Below are positions 1 to 7,305 of a stretch of 43,304 nt of DNA, piece by piece. Every line of letters starts with the position of its first letter. Positions within the stretch are counted from its first letter, which is position 1. The DNA comes from an uncultured Bacteroidia bacterium (GTDB lineage: Bacteria > Bacteroidota > Bacteroidia > Bacteroidales > F082), in NCBI GenBank assembly GCA_902774365.1, contig CACYHX010000021.1, positions 1 through 43,304 on the forward strand, read 5' to 3'. Made by a program: the position numbers and the translations under genes. Under the pieces are notes generated by a model. That model did no database searches. It saw only the letters and a list, made by a program, of their open reading frames with translations, and was not told the DNA's origin.

Positions 1-147
1 GCCTCGATGTCCTCTTGGTGTTCCTTTTAAAAGGTTCCTTCCCTCGCGCCGCTCCCGCGGCGCAGGTATCTTGTGCTGGCCTCAGACTTTCAAAGAACTA
101 GCTTCCTTAATCAATCCCTTCATCCAACCCCTCTTTTTTGAGGAAGC
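1..147 (-). other. Probable rRNA-operon leader with boxA-like element and hairpins
   Basis: Read leftward, this is the start of a transcript from the promoter at 154-184. It holds a boxA-like antitermination motif, GTTCTTTGAAA (revcomp of 88-98), close to the boxA of E. coli rrn leaders. It also holds a perfect 7-bp GC hairpin (46-52 with 57-63, loop TCCC), a CCTC/GAGG hairpin with a 6-nt loop (130-143), and a 12-nt palindrome (23-34). No ORF fits. The 16S gene itself would lie beyond the left edge and is not seen, so the rRNA assignment is inference. The leader of another long structured RNA is the alternative. Confidence 0.45.
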
Positions 148-153
148 GGATTG

Positions 154-184
154 CAAAGGTACGACCTTTTTGGAAACTGGCAAT
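154..184 (-). promoter_or_regulatory. Strong Bacteroidota-type promoter, leftward
   Basis: On the minus strand, ATTG (revcomp of 181-184), exactly 19 nt, then TACCTTTG (revcomp of 154-161). This matches the Bacteroidota consensus TTTG-N19-TAnnTTTG, with one mismatch in the -33 box. Transcription should start near 146-148 and run into the boxA-containing leader. Confidence 0.7.
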
Positions 185-284
185 CACTTTTTTTAATTAT
201 TTTGAATAAAATATTATATACTATTGGTAATCAATTGTATAAAATTTTAATTTGTTATGAAAAAGAACGCTTTTTACCGATTTT

Positions 285-938
285 TTACTCGTTTTCCGGG
301 TCTTCGACGAGCCGAAAAACGGTGTTTTGGCTGGTTTGGACGAGGATAATTGTGCCCACAAGGATGAAATCGGCAAGAATAGCCTCCGCTTTTCGCTTGT
401 TGATATGGGCCAACTCCTGGAATTCCTGCAAGGTGATCTCTTTGTTTTCCGACAAATGGCGTAAAAGCAGGGTCTCGGTATCGGTGAAGGCGATTTTGGC
501 GGGTCGGGAGAACTTTTCAGCCTTCCACACCTTAATTAATATAGGGTCGGCGACGAGGTTTTCGTCCTTCACGCGGACGTAAATCTTGTAATTCCCTTGA
601 CTATCAGGTGCTTTGTGCTTGTGATGCTTGTCTCTGGGAATGATGACCTCCAACACGGTCTTGCCGTTGATTTCCCATTCCTCAGTGGAATAGTCCACCT
701 TCGGCTGGCAGTACATCTCGGCGGCGGCTTGTATCATGTGGATCTCTTCGTCGGAACGCACACCCGCGATGGCGCCGTTGTCTTTCACGCCCACGAGGAG
801 GCGCCCGCCATCGGTGTTGGCGAAAGCGGCGAGGGAACGGGCAATGCGACGGCTGTCCGAAATCTCGAACTTGAAGTCGAGCATCTGATGTTCGCCCTCC
901 TGGATCAGGTTCTGGATATGGTGCTCTTTTGCCTTCAT
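285..938 (-). CDS. AlbA_2 (Schlafen-type) putative DNA-binding protein
   Basis: 217 aa. The N-terminal half (about residues 8-125) carries the AlbA_2 pattern: an EGEHQMLDFKFE-like start, then the conserved AFANTDGGRLLVGVKDNG block, followed by the beta-rich part ending near YVRVKDEN. The C-terminal part (about 140-217) is predicted helical and looks like a winged helix (TLQEFQELAHINKRKAEAIL). Such proteins are usually annotated as ATP-binding or DNA-binding regulators, and the actual target is unknown. It is monocistronic: the promoter at 947-954 lies almost on top of the ATG, and the next gene to the left is beyond its own promoter. No odd features in the reading frame. Confidence 0.75.
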   Translation of the reverse strand: MKAKEHHIQNLIQEGEHQMLDFKFEISDSRRIARSLAAFANTDGGRLLVGVKDNGAIAGVRSDEEIHMIQAAAEMYCQPKVDYSTEEWEINGKTVLEVIIPRDKHHKHKAPDSQGNYKIYVRVKDENLVADPILIKVWKAEKFSRPAKIAFTDTETLLLRHLSENKEITLQEFQELAHINKRKAEAILADFILVGTIILVQTSQNTVFRLVEDPENE

Positions 939-946
939 TGCGGGCG

Positions 947-954
947 CAAAGATA
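947..954 (-). promoter_or_regulatory. -7 box for the AlbA_2 gene
   Basis: TATCTTTG on the minus strand fits TAnnTTTG. It ends only 8 nt before the ATG (936-938), so the transcript would be leaderless or nearly so. No good -33 box is seen at 19 nt spacing. Confidence 0.5.
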
Positions 955-1556
955 GGACATTTTTCGACGCGGTGGAAGGGACTATATTAATAAGGTGTGG
1001 AAAAACCACCTCAATTCAGCCTCCAAATTTATGGATTTTCATGTGAAGACGGCCATGACGTGGGAGAGGGTAGAGGGCATTTTTAGGCCGTCTGGGGGCA
1101 TTTGTTTTTGAGTCAATTGTTGGGTCGTTTTTGTGGAAAAAACGCAAAATACGCGATGTTTGGCAACACAATTTTTGTGTCTTTATAAGATTTACAATTG
1201 TATATTTGTAAATTATAAATAATTGTATATCAATAATATAATAAAATATTTACAAATACACTTCATTGTAGTTTACAAAATTGAATTGTTGGCTATTGTA
1301 AAATATTGAAATATTGTACCAAAATTTGTTATTTATTGCTGATATTCAAATATATAAATACAATTATTTAAAGTAAAATAGTAGATTTTACTCAAAAATT
1401 TTGGTTATTTAGTGTTCTATTTTGTATTTACATAAATATTTGTTATATTTGTATTTAATATGGTATATTTAATGTAAAATATCAAAAAGTTATGCTTTTT
1501 AGTGGTGTTTACAAAAATAAAATCTTTGTGTTTGTGTTTTGTAATGTTTTATTGTT
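955..1556. other. Long AT-rich intergenic region with TTTACAA/TTGTAAA motifs
   Basis: No gene is supported here. From about 1180 the sequence is extremely AT-rich. TTTACAA or its complement occurs at about 1207, 1249-1255, 1272-1278, 1296-1302 and 1508-1514. Two of these form a perfect 11-bp inverted repeat (1203-1213 with 1248-1258). The region lies upstream of the XRE regulator and may hold operators, but AT bias alone could create some copies. Confidence 0.4.
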
Positions 1557-1564
1557 TACTTTTG
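1557..1564 (+). promoter_or_regulatory. -7 box for the XRE regulator
   Basis: TACTTTTG fits TAnnTTTG and lies 47 nt before the ATG at 1612. TTTG motifs exist upstream but not at the usual 19-nt spacing. Confidence 0.45.
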
Positions 1565-1611
1565 TCAACTGAAAATAGGGTTAAAATTGAATTTTTAGAC
1601 AGTATACTGGT

Positions 1612-2052
1612 ATGGAAAATGACGAAATGAAAGATCGGATCGCCCACATCATCCGGGCGAAGAATTTGACCGCTGCCGAGTTTGCCGACAGACTCGGCAT
1701 CCAACCTTCCAATGTATCCCACCTCCTTTCGGGACGCAACAACCCGAGTCTGGATTTCGTGCGGAAACTGAAAGAGACATTCCCAGAATATAATCTTGAT
1801 TGGATTGTTTTCGGGATGGGCCCCATGACTGTGTCGGAGCCTTTTGTGGTGACCTCTCCTCATGCCGAGACCCATGCGGTCGAATCCAAAGAACCAGAAG
1901 ACACGCCGAACCCATCTGTCGAAAGTCATTCTTTTTCAGAAAATCGCTCCGTTTTGTCAGAAGAAAGCCCCATTTCTTCCCTGCAATCGGGTTTGAAACA
2001 GCTGATTTTGGTCTATCCTGACAATACTTTTGAGGTTCTCTCGCCCCGTTGA
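1612..2052 (+). CDS. XRE-family helix-turn-helix transcriptional regulator
   Basis: 146 aa. Residues about 6-65 form a classic XRE/Cro-C1 HTH: a first helix DRIAHIIRAKNLTAAEFADRLG, the recognition segment IQPSNVSHLLSGRNNPSLDFV, then a fourth and fifth helix ending in LDWIVFGMGPM. The remaining residues (about 70-125) are polar and Ser/Glu/Pro-rich, probably a flexible linker. They end in a short hydrophobic tail (LILVYPDNTFEVLSPR) that is common in Bacteroidota XRE proteins and may mediate oligomerisation. It follows a long AT-rich region with repeated TTTACAA motifs that could be its own operators. Not obviously linked in function to the DHH/FKBP operon downstream, which has a separate -7 box. 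Confidence 0.85.
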   Translation: MENDEMKDRIAHIIRAKNLTAAEFADRLGIQPSNVSHLLSGRNNPSLDFVRKLKETFPEYNLDWIVFGMGPMTVSEPFVVTSPHAETHAVESKEPEDTPNPSVESHSFSENRSVLSEESPISSLQSGLKQLILVYPDNTFEVLSPR

Positions 2053-2095
2053 CGCTTTTTATATTATTAAATAGGTGTCGAACGGGAAAAATGTG

Positions 2096-2103
2096 TACCT
2101 TTG
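2096..2103 (+). promoter_or_regulatory. -7 box of the DHH/FKBP operon
   Basis: TACCTTTG fits TAnnTTTG. It decides the start of the next gene: an in-frame TTG at 2101 lies inside this box, so translation must begin at the ATG at 2122. No clear -33 box is visible. Confidence 0.6.
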
Positions 2104-2121
2104 CAGGCTTTTTGTAAAGTT

Positions 2122-3144
2122 ATGCAACACGATTCCTTTTTTGAACGCTTTGATGCTGTAATTCAGTCGCCTAAACGCTTTGTCTTGGCTTGTCATGTCA
2201 ATCCTGACGGCGACGCCATCGGCTCCGTTTTGGCCATGGCGGAGTTTCTCAAAGGTAAAGGCCATTTGGTTAAGATGGTGGTTGCCAATGATTTCCCTGA
2301 GTTTTTGCATTGGATGCCAGGTGCTGACGATTTCTTGGTATTTGAGAAAGACGCTGATGCCTGTAAAGACGCCATCGCCGATGCAGAATGTATTATGATG
2401 CTGGATTTCAATAATTTGTCGAGAGGCGGCATCTTACATAACGAAATTGGGAAGACGCGTTGCCCACGTATTTTGGTCGACCATCATCGCGACCCCGACT
2501 TGAGCCAGTTTTATTGTGCCTATTCGGAGACCTGCGTGTCGAGTGCTTCGGAAATCGTGACCGAAATCATCCTTCACTATGGTCAGGAACAGTTCACCCA
2601 AAGCATCGCCACCAATTTGCTGGTGGGCATCATGACGGATACAGGGTCGTTTTCACATTCCATCTATCACCCTCGTACGTTTGAATTGTGCAGTATGTTG
2701 GTGAATTACTCCATGTCGTATATGCTTATCCATCAGCTGGTTTACGATACGATGTCGGAAAACAGGCTGCGTCTCCTGGGCTTCTCCATCAGCAATAGGA
2801 TGGAGGTGTTCGACGAGTATGCAACGGCCATTATCGCATTGGATAAGAGCGACTTGAAGCGTTTCGACTACCAGCCTGGCGACACCGAAGGCGTGGTGAA
2901 TTACCCCCTGTCGATGAAGAAAATCAAGATGTCGGTGCTCGTCACCGAACGCGACGACCAGATTCGCTTTTCGTTCAGGTCGAAAGGCTCGTTCTCGGTG
3001 CATGAGTTGGCACAGAAGTATTTCAAAGGTGGTGGCCATACCAATGCCGCTGGCGGTACCCTGACGTGTTCGTTCGAGGAAGCGGTCGCCAAACTGAAGG
3101 AGGTGTTGCCCGAATATCAGGAATTGCTAAACAAAGCGGAATGA
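2122..3144 (+). CDS. DHH/DHHA1 family phosphoesterase (NrnA-like nanoRNase/pAp phosphatase)
   Basis: 340 aa, the usual length for NrnA-type enzymes, which degrade short oligonucleotides and dephosphorylate pAp. Visible motifs are NPDGDAIGS (metal-binding motif I), DFNNLSR (motif II), VDHHRDP (the DHH motif), and GIMTDTGSFSH (motif IV). The C-terminal DHHA1 domain carries the substrate-binding GGGHTNAAGG near residue 310. Cytoplasmic. The start is the ATG at 2122 because the promoter -7 box overlaps the upstream in-frame TTG. It is the first gene of an operon: its stop overlaps the start of the next gene as ATGA (3141-3144). The following four genes all encode FKBP-like lipoproteins, an association probably reflecting housekeeping linkage rather than shared function. 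Confidence 0.9.
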   Translation: MQHDSFFERFDAVIQSPKRFVLACHVNPDGDAIGSVLAMAEFLKGKGHLVKMVVANDFPEFLHWMPGADDFLVFEKDADACKDAIADAECIMMLDFNNLSRGGILHNEIGKTRCPRILVDHHRDPDLSQFYCAYSETCVSSASEIVTEIILHYGQEQFTQSIATNLLVGIMTDTGSFSHSIYHPRTFELCSMLVNYSMSYMLIHQLVYDTMSENRLRLLGFSISNRMEVFDEYATAIIALDKSDLKRFDYQPGDTEGVVNYPLSMKKIKMSVLVTERDDQIRFSFRSKGSFSVHELAQKYFKGGGHTNAAGGTLTCSFEEAVAKLKEVLPEYQELLNKAE

Positions 3145-3668
3145 AGACCTTGTGTAAATATTTGATATTGATGCTGTTGCTGGTTTCTTTTTCCTGCGAT
3201 GAGAAGAATCCAAAACCATCGCAACCTATTACCAAAGGCGAGATGAAAAGCAGCATGGAGAAAGCCAACCGCTATCTCCTGAACGAGGAGGCGGAAGATA
3301 TCGAGAATTATGTGAAACGCCATGGCTTGAACATGACAACGACGGGTACGGGACTTCGCTATCAGATTCTGAAGCAAGGCTCGGAACAGAAAATCGAGAA
3401 AGGAGAGGTGGTGACTTTGGAGTACGAGCTTCATTCCATCGCTGGAGACTTGATTTATTCTTCTGAAAATAATGGGGTTAAATCGTTTATAGTAGGTGAG
3501 GGGACGGTTGAATCCGGCCTCGATGAAGCCATGACCTACCTGCATCGTGGCGATGTGGCAAAACTCATCATCCCCTTCCATCTGGGCTATGGCCTGCATG
3601 GCGACGACAATAAGATTCCGGAATACGCAACCTTGGTTTATACGATTAAAATATTAGATAATCAATAA
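3141..3668 (+). CDS. FKBP-like lipoprotein, single domain (GldI-like)
   Basis: 175 aa. The N-terminus has a short hydrophobic signal ending LLLVSFSC, an SPII lipobox, so the mature protein is a lipoprotein. The start was set at the ATG overlapping the stop of the DHH gene; the upstream in-frame start lies inside that gene. About residues 60-172 form one FKBP fold, with the characteristic GLRYQIL lead-in, the GEVVTLEYELHS strand and the terminal LVYTIKILD strand. Key FKBP catalytic positions are changed: the FD pair is IY (LIYSS), and the pocket Trp is Leu (ESGLDEA). It may be a weak or non-catalytic prolyl isomerase. In Flavobacteria, related GldI proteins support gliding and type IX secretion; a similar periplasmic folding role is inferred. 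Confidence 0.8.
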   Translation: MKTLCKYLILMLLLVSFSCDEKNPKPSQPITKGEMKSSMEKANRYLLNEEAEDIENYVKRHGLNMTTTGTGLRYQILKQGSEQKIEKGEVVTLEYELHSIAGDLIYSSENNGVKSFIVGEGTVESGLDEAMTYLHRGDVAKLIIPFHLGYGLHGDDNKIPEYATLVYTIKILDNQ

Positions 3669-3671
3669 TTT

Positions 3672-4973
3672 ATGAAGAGAAATTGTTTTACCATCTCATC
3701 AATCTGCCTGTTGGCAGTGATGTTGTTCACGGCTTGCACCCAACAGTTTCCGGGGTACAAGAAAACGGAAAGCGGTTTGTATTACAAGTTTTACAGCCAC
3801 AACACGACGGCTCCAAAGCCTAATCAGACCGATGTCATGAAAGTTGCCATGACGTGCTATCTTCACGATTCAGTCTATTTTGATTTCCAAAAGACTGAAA
3901 GTGAGGTATATGCACAGCTGAAGGAGTCGGTGTTTCCTGCCGACTTAAACGAAGCCTACACCATGATGCATCTTGGTGACTCGGCATCGTTCTATATCAA
4001 GGCCGACTCGGTAGCCATCAAGTATTACGATAAAAACCCCGAGGAGGTCGGGCTGAAACCTGAAGATTATTTCCGTTATGAAGTGAAGCTGCTTGAAATC
4101 AAGACTTTGGAAGAGTTTCAAGCGGAAATCGACAGGTTGAACAAAGCTATGTGTGAACATGCTAAGCAAGAGTTCAATGACTACGTTGAAACGAACCTCG
4201 TTGGCGTAGCGCCTGAATCTTGTGGGGTTTATGTCATCCCGATGGAACCAGGCAAAGGCCCTTGCCCCAAGAAAGGGGATAAGGTCGAGCTTGACTTTTC
4301 CGCCTCGTTGCTCAACGGCCAGTTCGTAGGCTCTACTTACGACCGTCCCGACAAGTTTTCCTTCGTCTTGGGCGAGGGTTATGCCATTCAAGCATGGGAA
4401 GAGATTGTGCCGAAGATGCATCTCGGCGAGCGTGTGAAAGCCATCATCCCCTTCGAGTTGGCTTATGGAGAACATGCTGTAGGCTCGATTCCTGCTTATT
4501 CCAACCTGATTTATGAAATCAAGTTGTTGAAAATCACCCCAAAAGAAGAGCTTCAAGCCGAAGCAGAAAAAGCCTTGGCAGCCTTGAAGGAGGAGTCGAA
4601 AAAGGCCTTTGACGATTATGTTGCAACCAATGGCATCGTCGACCACACGCCTTCAGGATTGTATTATACCAAGTCGTTGGTGACCGATGGCGCCGCGCCC
4701 GAAGAAGGCAAGCATGTCCACATCAAGTTTTTGGCCACCTACCTTGACGGCACGCTCTTGGGCAGCTCCGATGATCTGGAGGGAGATTTCAAGGTGTTGT
4801 TTGGCAGTGGTACCCTCCTGAAAGGCTTGGAAGAGGGGATAGGCTTGATGCATGTGGGCGAAAAGGCCCGTTTTGTGTTGCCTTATACGTTGGCGTATGG
4901 CGAGCAACCCTTCAATAACATCCCGGGCTGCTCCAACCTCGTCTTTGACGTTGAATTACTTGGAATAGAATAA
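3672..4973 (+). CDS. Multi-domain FKBP-like lipoprotein
   Basis: 433 aa, SPII signal (MLFTACTQQ). After the lipobox comes a PGYKKTESGLYYKFY block shared with the next two proteins, then three FKBP-like units: about residues 20-140 (very degenerate), 165-290, and 310-433. Units two and three end in the typical FKBP strands LIYEIKLLKI and LVFDVELLGI and keep the LAYGE loop. Only the second unit retains the pocket Trp (AIQAWEE). The FD pair is VG or LG, so canonical proline isomerisation is doubtful. Helical linkers rich in Glu/Lys join the units. It starts 3 nt after the previous stop in the same operon. Likely a periplasm-facing chaperone-like protein. Confidence 0.8.
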   Translation: MKRNCFTISSICLLAVMLFTACTQQFPGYKKTESGLYYKFYSHNTTAPKPNQTDVMKVAMTCYLHDSVYFDFQKTESEVYAQLKESVFPADLNEAYTMMHLGDSASFYIKADSVAIKYYDKNPEEVGLKPEDYFRYEVKLLEIKTLEEFQAEIDRLNKAMCEHAKQEFNDYVETNLVGVAPESCGVYVIPMEPGKGPCPKKGDKVELDFSASLLNGQFVGSTYDRPDKFSFVLGEGYAIQAWEEIVPKMHLGERVKAIIPFELAYGEHAVGSIPAYSNLIYEIKLLKITPKEELQAEAEKALAALKEESKKAFDDYVATNGIVDHTPSGLYYTKSLVTDGAAPEEGKHVHIKFLATYLDGTLLGSSDDLEGDFKVLFGSGTLLKGLEEGIGLMHVGEKARFVLPYTLAYGEQPFNNIPGCSNLVFDVELLGIE

Positions 4974-5000
4974 TTTACAATATCAAAACACTAAATTAAA

Positions 5001-5918
5001 ATGAAAAAGAGTATCGTTATGTTGGCCGCTATGGCCATGATGATGTTGGGCACTATGAGTGCTTGTGCCGAGAAGAACCCTTATCCGGGTTACGAGAAGA
5101 ACCAAAACGGTTTGTATTACCAATTCTTCAGCCAAAATGAAGGCGAATTGCCGCAAGTTGGCGACCTGATCGAATTGAAGATTTGCTGCATGATCAACGA
5201 CACCACGCCGCTGATTCCCAACACGCAGAACATGATGAAGTTGCAGGAACCTGCTTTCCCTGGCGACCTCAACGAAGGTTTGGCCATGATGCACAAGGGC
5301 GACTCCGCCTCGTTCATCGTCAACACCGACTCCACGTTCAAGTATATGTTCATGCAGCCCACGCTACCTGCTGAATTCAACTCCACCGACGTCATGCGTT
5401 TCGAGATTAAGGTGGTTGACTTCATGCCCGAGAAGGTGTATGCCCAGAACTTCGCCAACGACGTGAAGAACAGGAATGCCGTGCGTATCACCCAGCTGCA
5501 AAACGACCATCCCGAAGAGACCGCCAAGGCCGCTAAGGAACTGGCCGAATATCTGGCTAATAACAAGATTGAAGCCGTGCCTACCGAGACGGGCCTCTAT
5601 TATGTGGTGACCGAACCCGGCAACGGCGAGAAACCCGAGGTGGGCAAACCCGTCACGATGCACTACACCGGCAAGCTGCTCAACGGCACCGTCTTCGACT
5701 CTTCGGTGGAGAGAAACCAGCCTTTCCAGTTCGTCCTTGGCGTCGGTCAGGTCATCCCTGGCTGGGACGAAGGCGTGCAACTGATGACGAAGGGCGAGAA
5801 GGGCCTGCTTTACATCCCTTATTATCTGGCCTATGGCGAGAGAGACATGGGTGACATTCCTCCGTTCTCCAACCTGATTTTTGAAGTCGAACTGATTGAT
5901 TTCGAAACTTTTGAATAA
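5001..5918 (+). CDS. FKBP-type peptidyl-prolyl isomerase lipoprotein with intact active site
   Basis: 305 aa, SPII signal ending GTMSAC. Residues about 25-150 are a degenerate FKBP-like unit sharing the PGYEKNQNGLYYQFF block with its neighbours. A helical linker (about 150-185) is rich in Ala/Lys/Glu. Residues about 190-303 form a complete FKBP domain retaining the expected pocket residues: HYTG (Tyr), VFDSS (Phe-Asp), FQFVLG, QVIPGW (Val-Ile and Trp), LAYG (Tyr) and IFEVEL (Phe). Of the operon's FKBP-like domains this is the only one with the full set, so it is the probable catalytic member for proline isomerisation in the periplasm. The N-linker plus C-FKBP layout resembles Mip/FkpA, though here with a lipid anchor. 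Confidence 0.9.
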   Translation: MKKSIVMLAAMAMMMLGTMSACAEKNPYPGYEKNQNGLYYQFFSQNEGELPQVGDLIELKICCMINDTTPLIPNTQNMMKLQEPAFPGDLNEGLAMMHKGDSASFIVNTDSTFKYMFMQPTLPAEFNSTDVMRFEIKVVDFMPEKVYAQNFANDVKNRNAVRITQLQNDHPEETAKAAKELAEYLANNKIEAVPTETGLYYVVTEPGNGEKPEVGKPVTMHYTGKLLNGTVFDSSVERNQPFQFVLGVGQVIPGWDEGVQLMTKGEKGLLYIPYYLAYGERDMGDIPPFSNLIFEVELIDFETFE

Positions 5919-5919
5919 G

Positions 5920-7230
5920 ATGAAACGTCTTATCGGCTGGGCTTCCGTACTTTCCGTGTTCTTGGCGCTTACCTCGTGCCACGACGACTCCATCTATGCG
6001 GGCTTCAAGAAGACGGAAAGCGGGGCCTATATGAAGTTTTACACCCATAACGAAGGCCAGCAGCCTCGCCTCAACGACGAGGTGACCTTCGAGATGGCGC
6101 AGGTCTTCAACGACTCGCTGCTGTTTACCACGGCTGGCAATGAGCCTATGCAACTCGTCTTGAAGAAAGGCGATTTCGTCGGCGACGTGCCCGACGCCCT
6201 GCTGATGATGCATGTGGGCGACTCGGCGCGGCTGGTGGTGTCGGTCGACTCGGTGCTGACCAGCATGCTCGGCATGGAAGAGGTGCCTGAGGAATATGTC
6301 GGCAAGCCTATCTACTATGACCTGAAGTTGCTCGGCATCAAGCCTTTCGAGGAGCTGGAAGCCGAACGTAAAGTGCTGATGGAGAGTCTGAAACAAGAGG
6401 AAATCGACTTCTTGGCGCCATTGGTCCTCGACCCGAAGCATACCGTGACCGAGTCGGGTCTTATCCTCATGGAGAAGACCGGCAACGGCAAGGTGGCCCG
6501 CATGGGCGACTATGTCGACTTCGACTTCACCATTTGCAGCCCCAAGGGCGACACCATCATGAACTCGTTTGGCGTGGAGCCTGTCGTGATGCAGTACGGC
6601 GAGGAGTTCATCAGCAAGGGCTTCAACGAGGCCCTCGGCATGGTGCCCGAAGGCGGCACGATGCGTCTTGTCATCCCTTCCGAGCTGGCCTTCGACAGCA
6701 CGGGCTACGCACAGTATATCCCGCCTTATACGCCGCTGATCGTCTTGATGAAGATGAACAGCGTGATGGACAAGGCGGCCTACGACAAGCGTCAGGCCGA
6801 AGCGGAAGCCGCCAAGGAGGCGGAAGCGGAGCGCATGATGGCCGCTGAGGCCGTGCGCATCGCCAACTACGTCAAAGCCAACGGCATCACCGAAACGCCC
6901 ACGGAGTCGGGTATCTACATCATCCGCCAGGAAGAGGGTGAGGGCAACGTGGCGCAGTGGGGCGACGAGGTGTCGGTGCACTACATCCTAAGCAACCTCG
7001 ACGGCGACATGGTGGACTCGAGCTACGAGTACGGCGAGCCGATGCAATTCACCATTGGCAAGGGCGAGATGATACCTGCCATCGAAGAGGCCTTGATGAC
7101 CATGGCACCGGGTGCCAAGGCCACCGTGGTTTCACCATCATCGCAGGGCTTTGGCGACATCGCTATCAACGAGAAGATGCCGGCCTATTCGCCGATCGTC
7201 ATCGAGCTGGAGCTGGTGGAAATCAAGTAA
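5920..7230 (+). CDS. Multi-domain FKBP-like lipoprotein, last gene of the operon
   Basis: 436 aa, SPII signal (FLALTSC). The start is the ATG one base after the preceding stop; an in-frame upstream ATG lies inside the previous gene. Three FKBP-like units are seen: about residues 20-140 (shared AGFKKTESGAYMKFY block), 165-280 and 320-436. An Ala/Glu-rich coiled segment (KRQAEAEAAKEAEAERMMAAEA) precedes the last. Pocket residues are poorly kept: the last unit has Tyr (VHYILS) and VDSS but Ala in place of Trp (MIPAIEEA), and the second has Phe in the Trp place. Probably a binding or chaperone module rather than an efficient isomerase. The bidirectional terminator at 7274-7305 closes the operon. 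Confidence 0.8.
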   Translation: MKRLIGWASVLSVFLALTSCHDDSIYAGFKKTESGAYMKFYTHNEGQQPRLNDEVTFEMAQVFNDSLLFTTAGNEPMQLVLKKGDFVGDVPDALLMMHVGDSARLVVSVDSVLTSMLGMEEVPEEYVGKPIYYDLKLLGIKPFEELEAERKVLMESLKQEEIDFLAPLVLDPKHTVTESGLILMEKTGNGKVARMGDYVDFDFTICSPKGDTIMNSFGVEPVVMQYGEEFISKGFNEALGMVPEGGTMRLVIPSELAFDSTGYAQYIPPYTPLIVLMKMNSVMDKAAYDKRQAEAEAAKEAEAERMMAAEAVRIANYVKANGITETPTESGIYIIRQEEGEGNVAQWGDEVSVHYILSNLDGDMVDSSYEYGEPMQFTIGKGEMIPAIEEALMTMAPGAKATVVSPSSQGFGDIAINEKMPAYSPIVIELELVEIK

Positions 7231-7273
7231 AGGGGTTTGGAAACAAATCGTCCGTAAATCTATCGCAAATGAT

Positions 7274-7305
7274 AAAATGTCGCCAACGACTTGGCGACAT
7301 TTTTT
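7274..7305. terminator. Bidirectional rho-independent terminator
   Basis: A perfect 13-bp stem (7274-7286 with 7291-7303) with a CGAC loop, A-rich on the left and T-rich on the right, works on both strands. It separates the FKBP operon (plus) from the converging O-antigen gene cluster (minus), whose last stop codon is at 7304-7306. Confidence 0.85.

Noticed and set aside
2101-2121. TTG start for the DHH gene
   Set aside because: The TTG lies inside the promoter -7 box, so it would not be transcribed; ATG at 2122 is used.
5752-6981. 409-aa minus-strand frame opposite the FKBP genes
   Set aside because: His/Arg-rich composition without motif; the plus-strand FKBP-like proteins are strongly supported.
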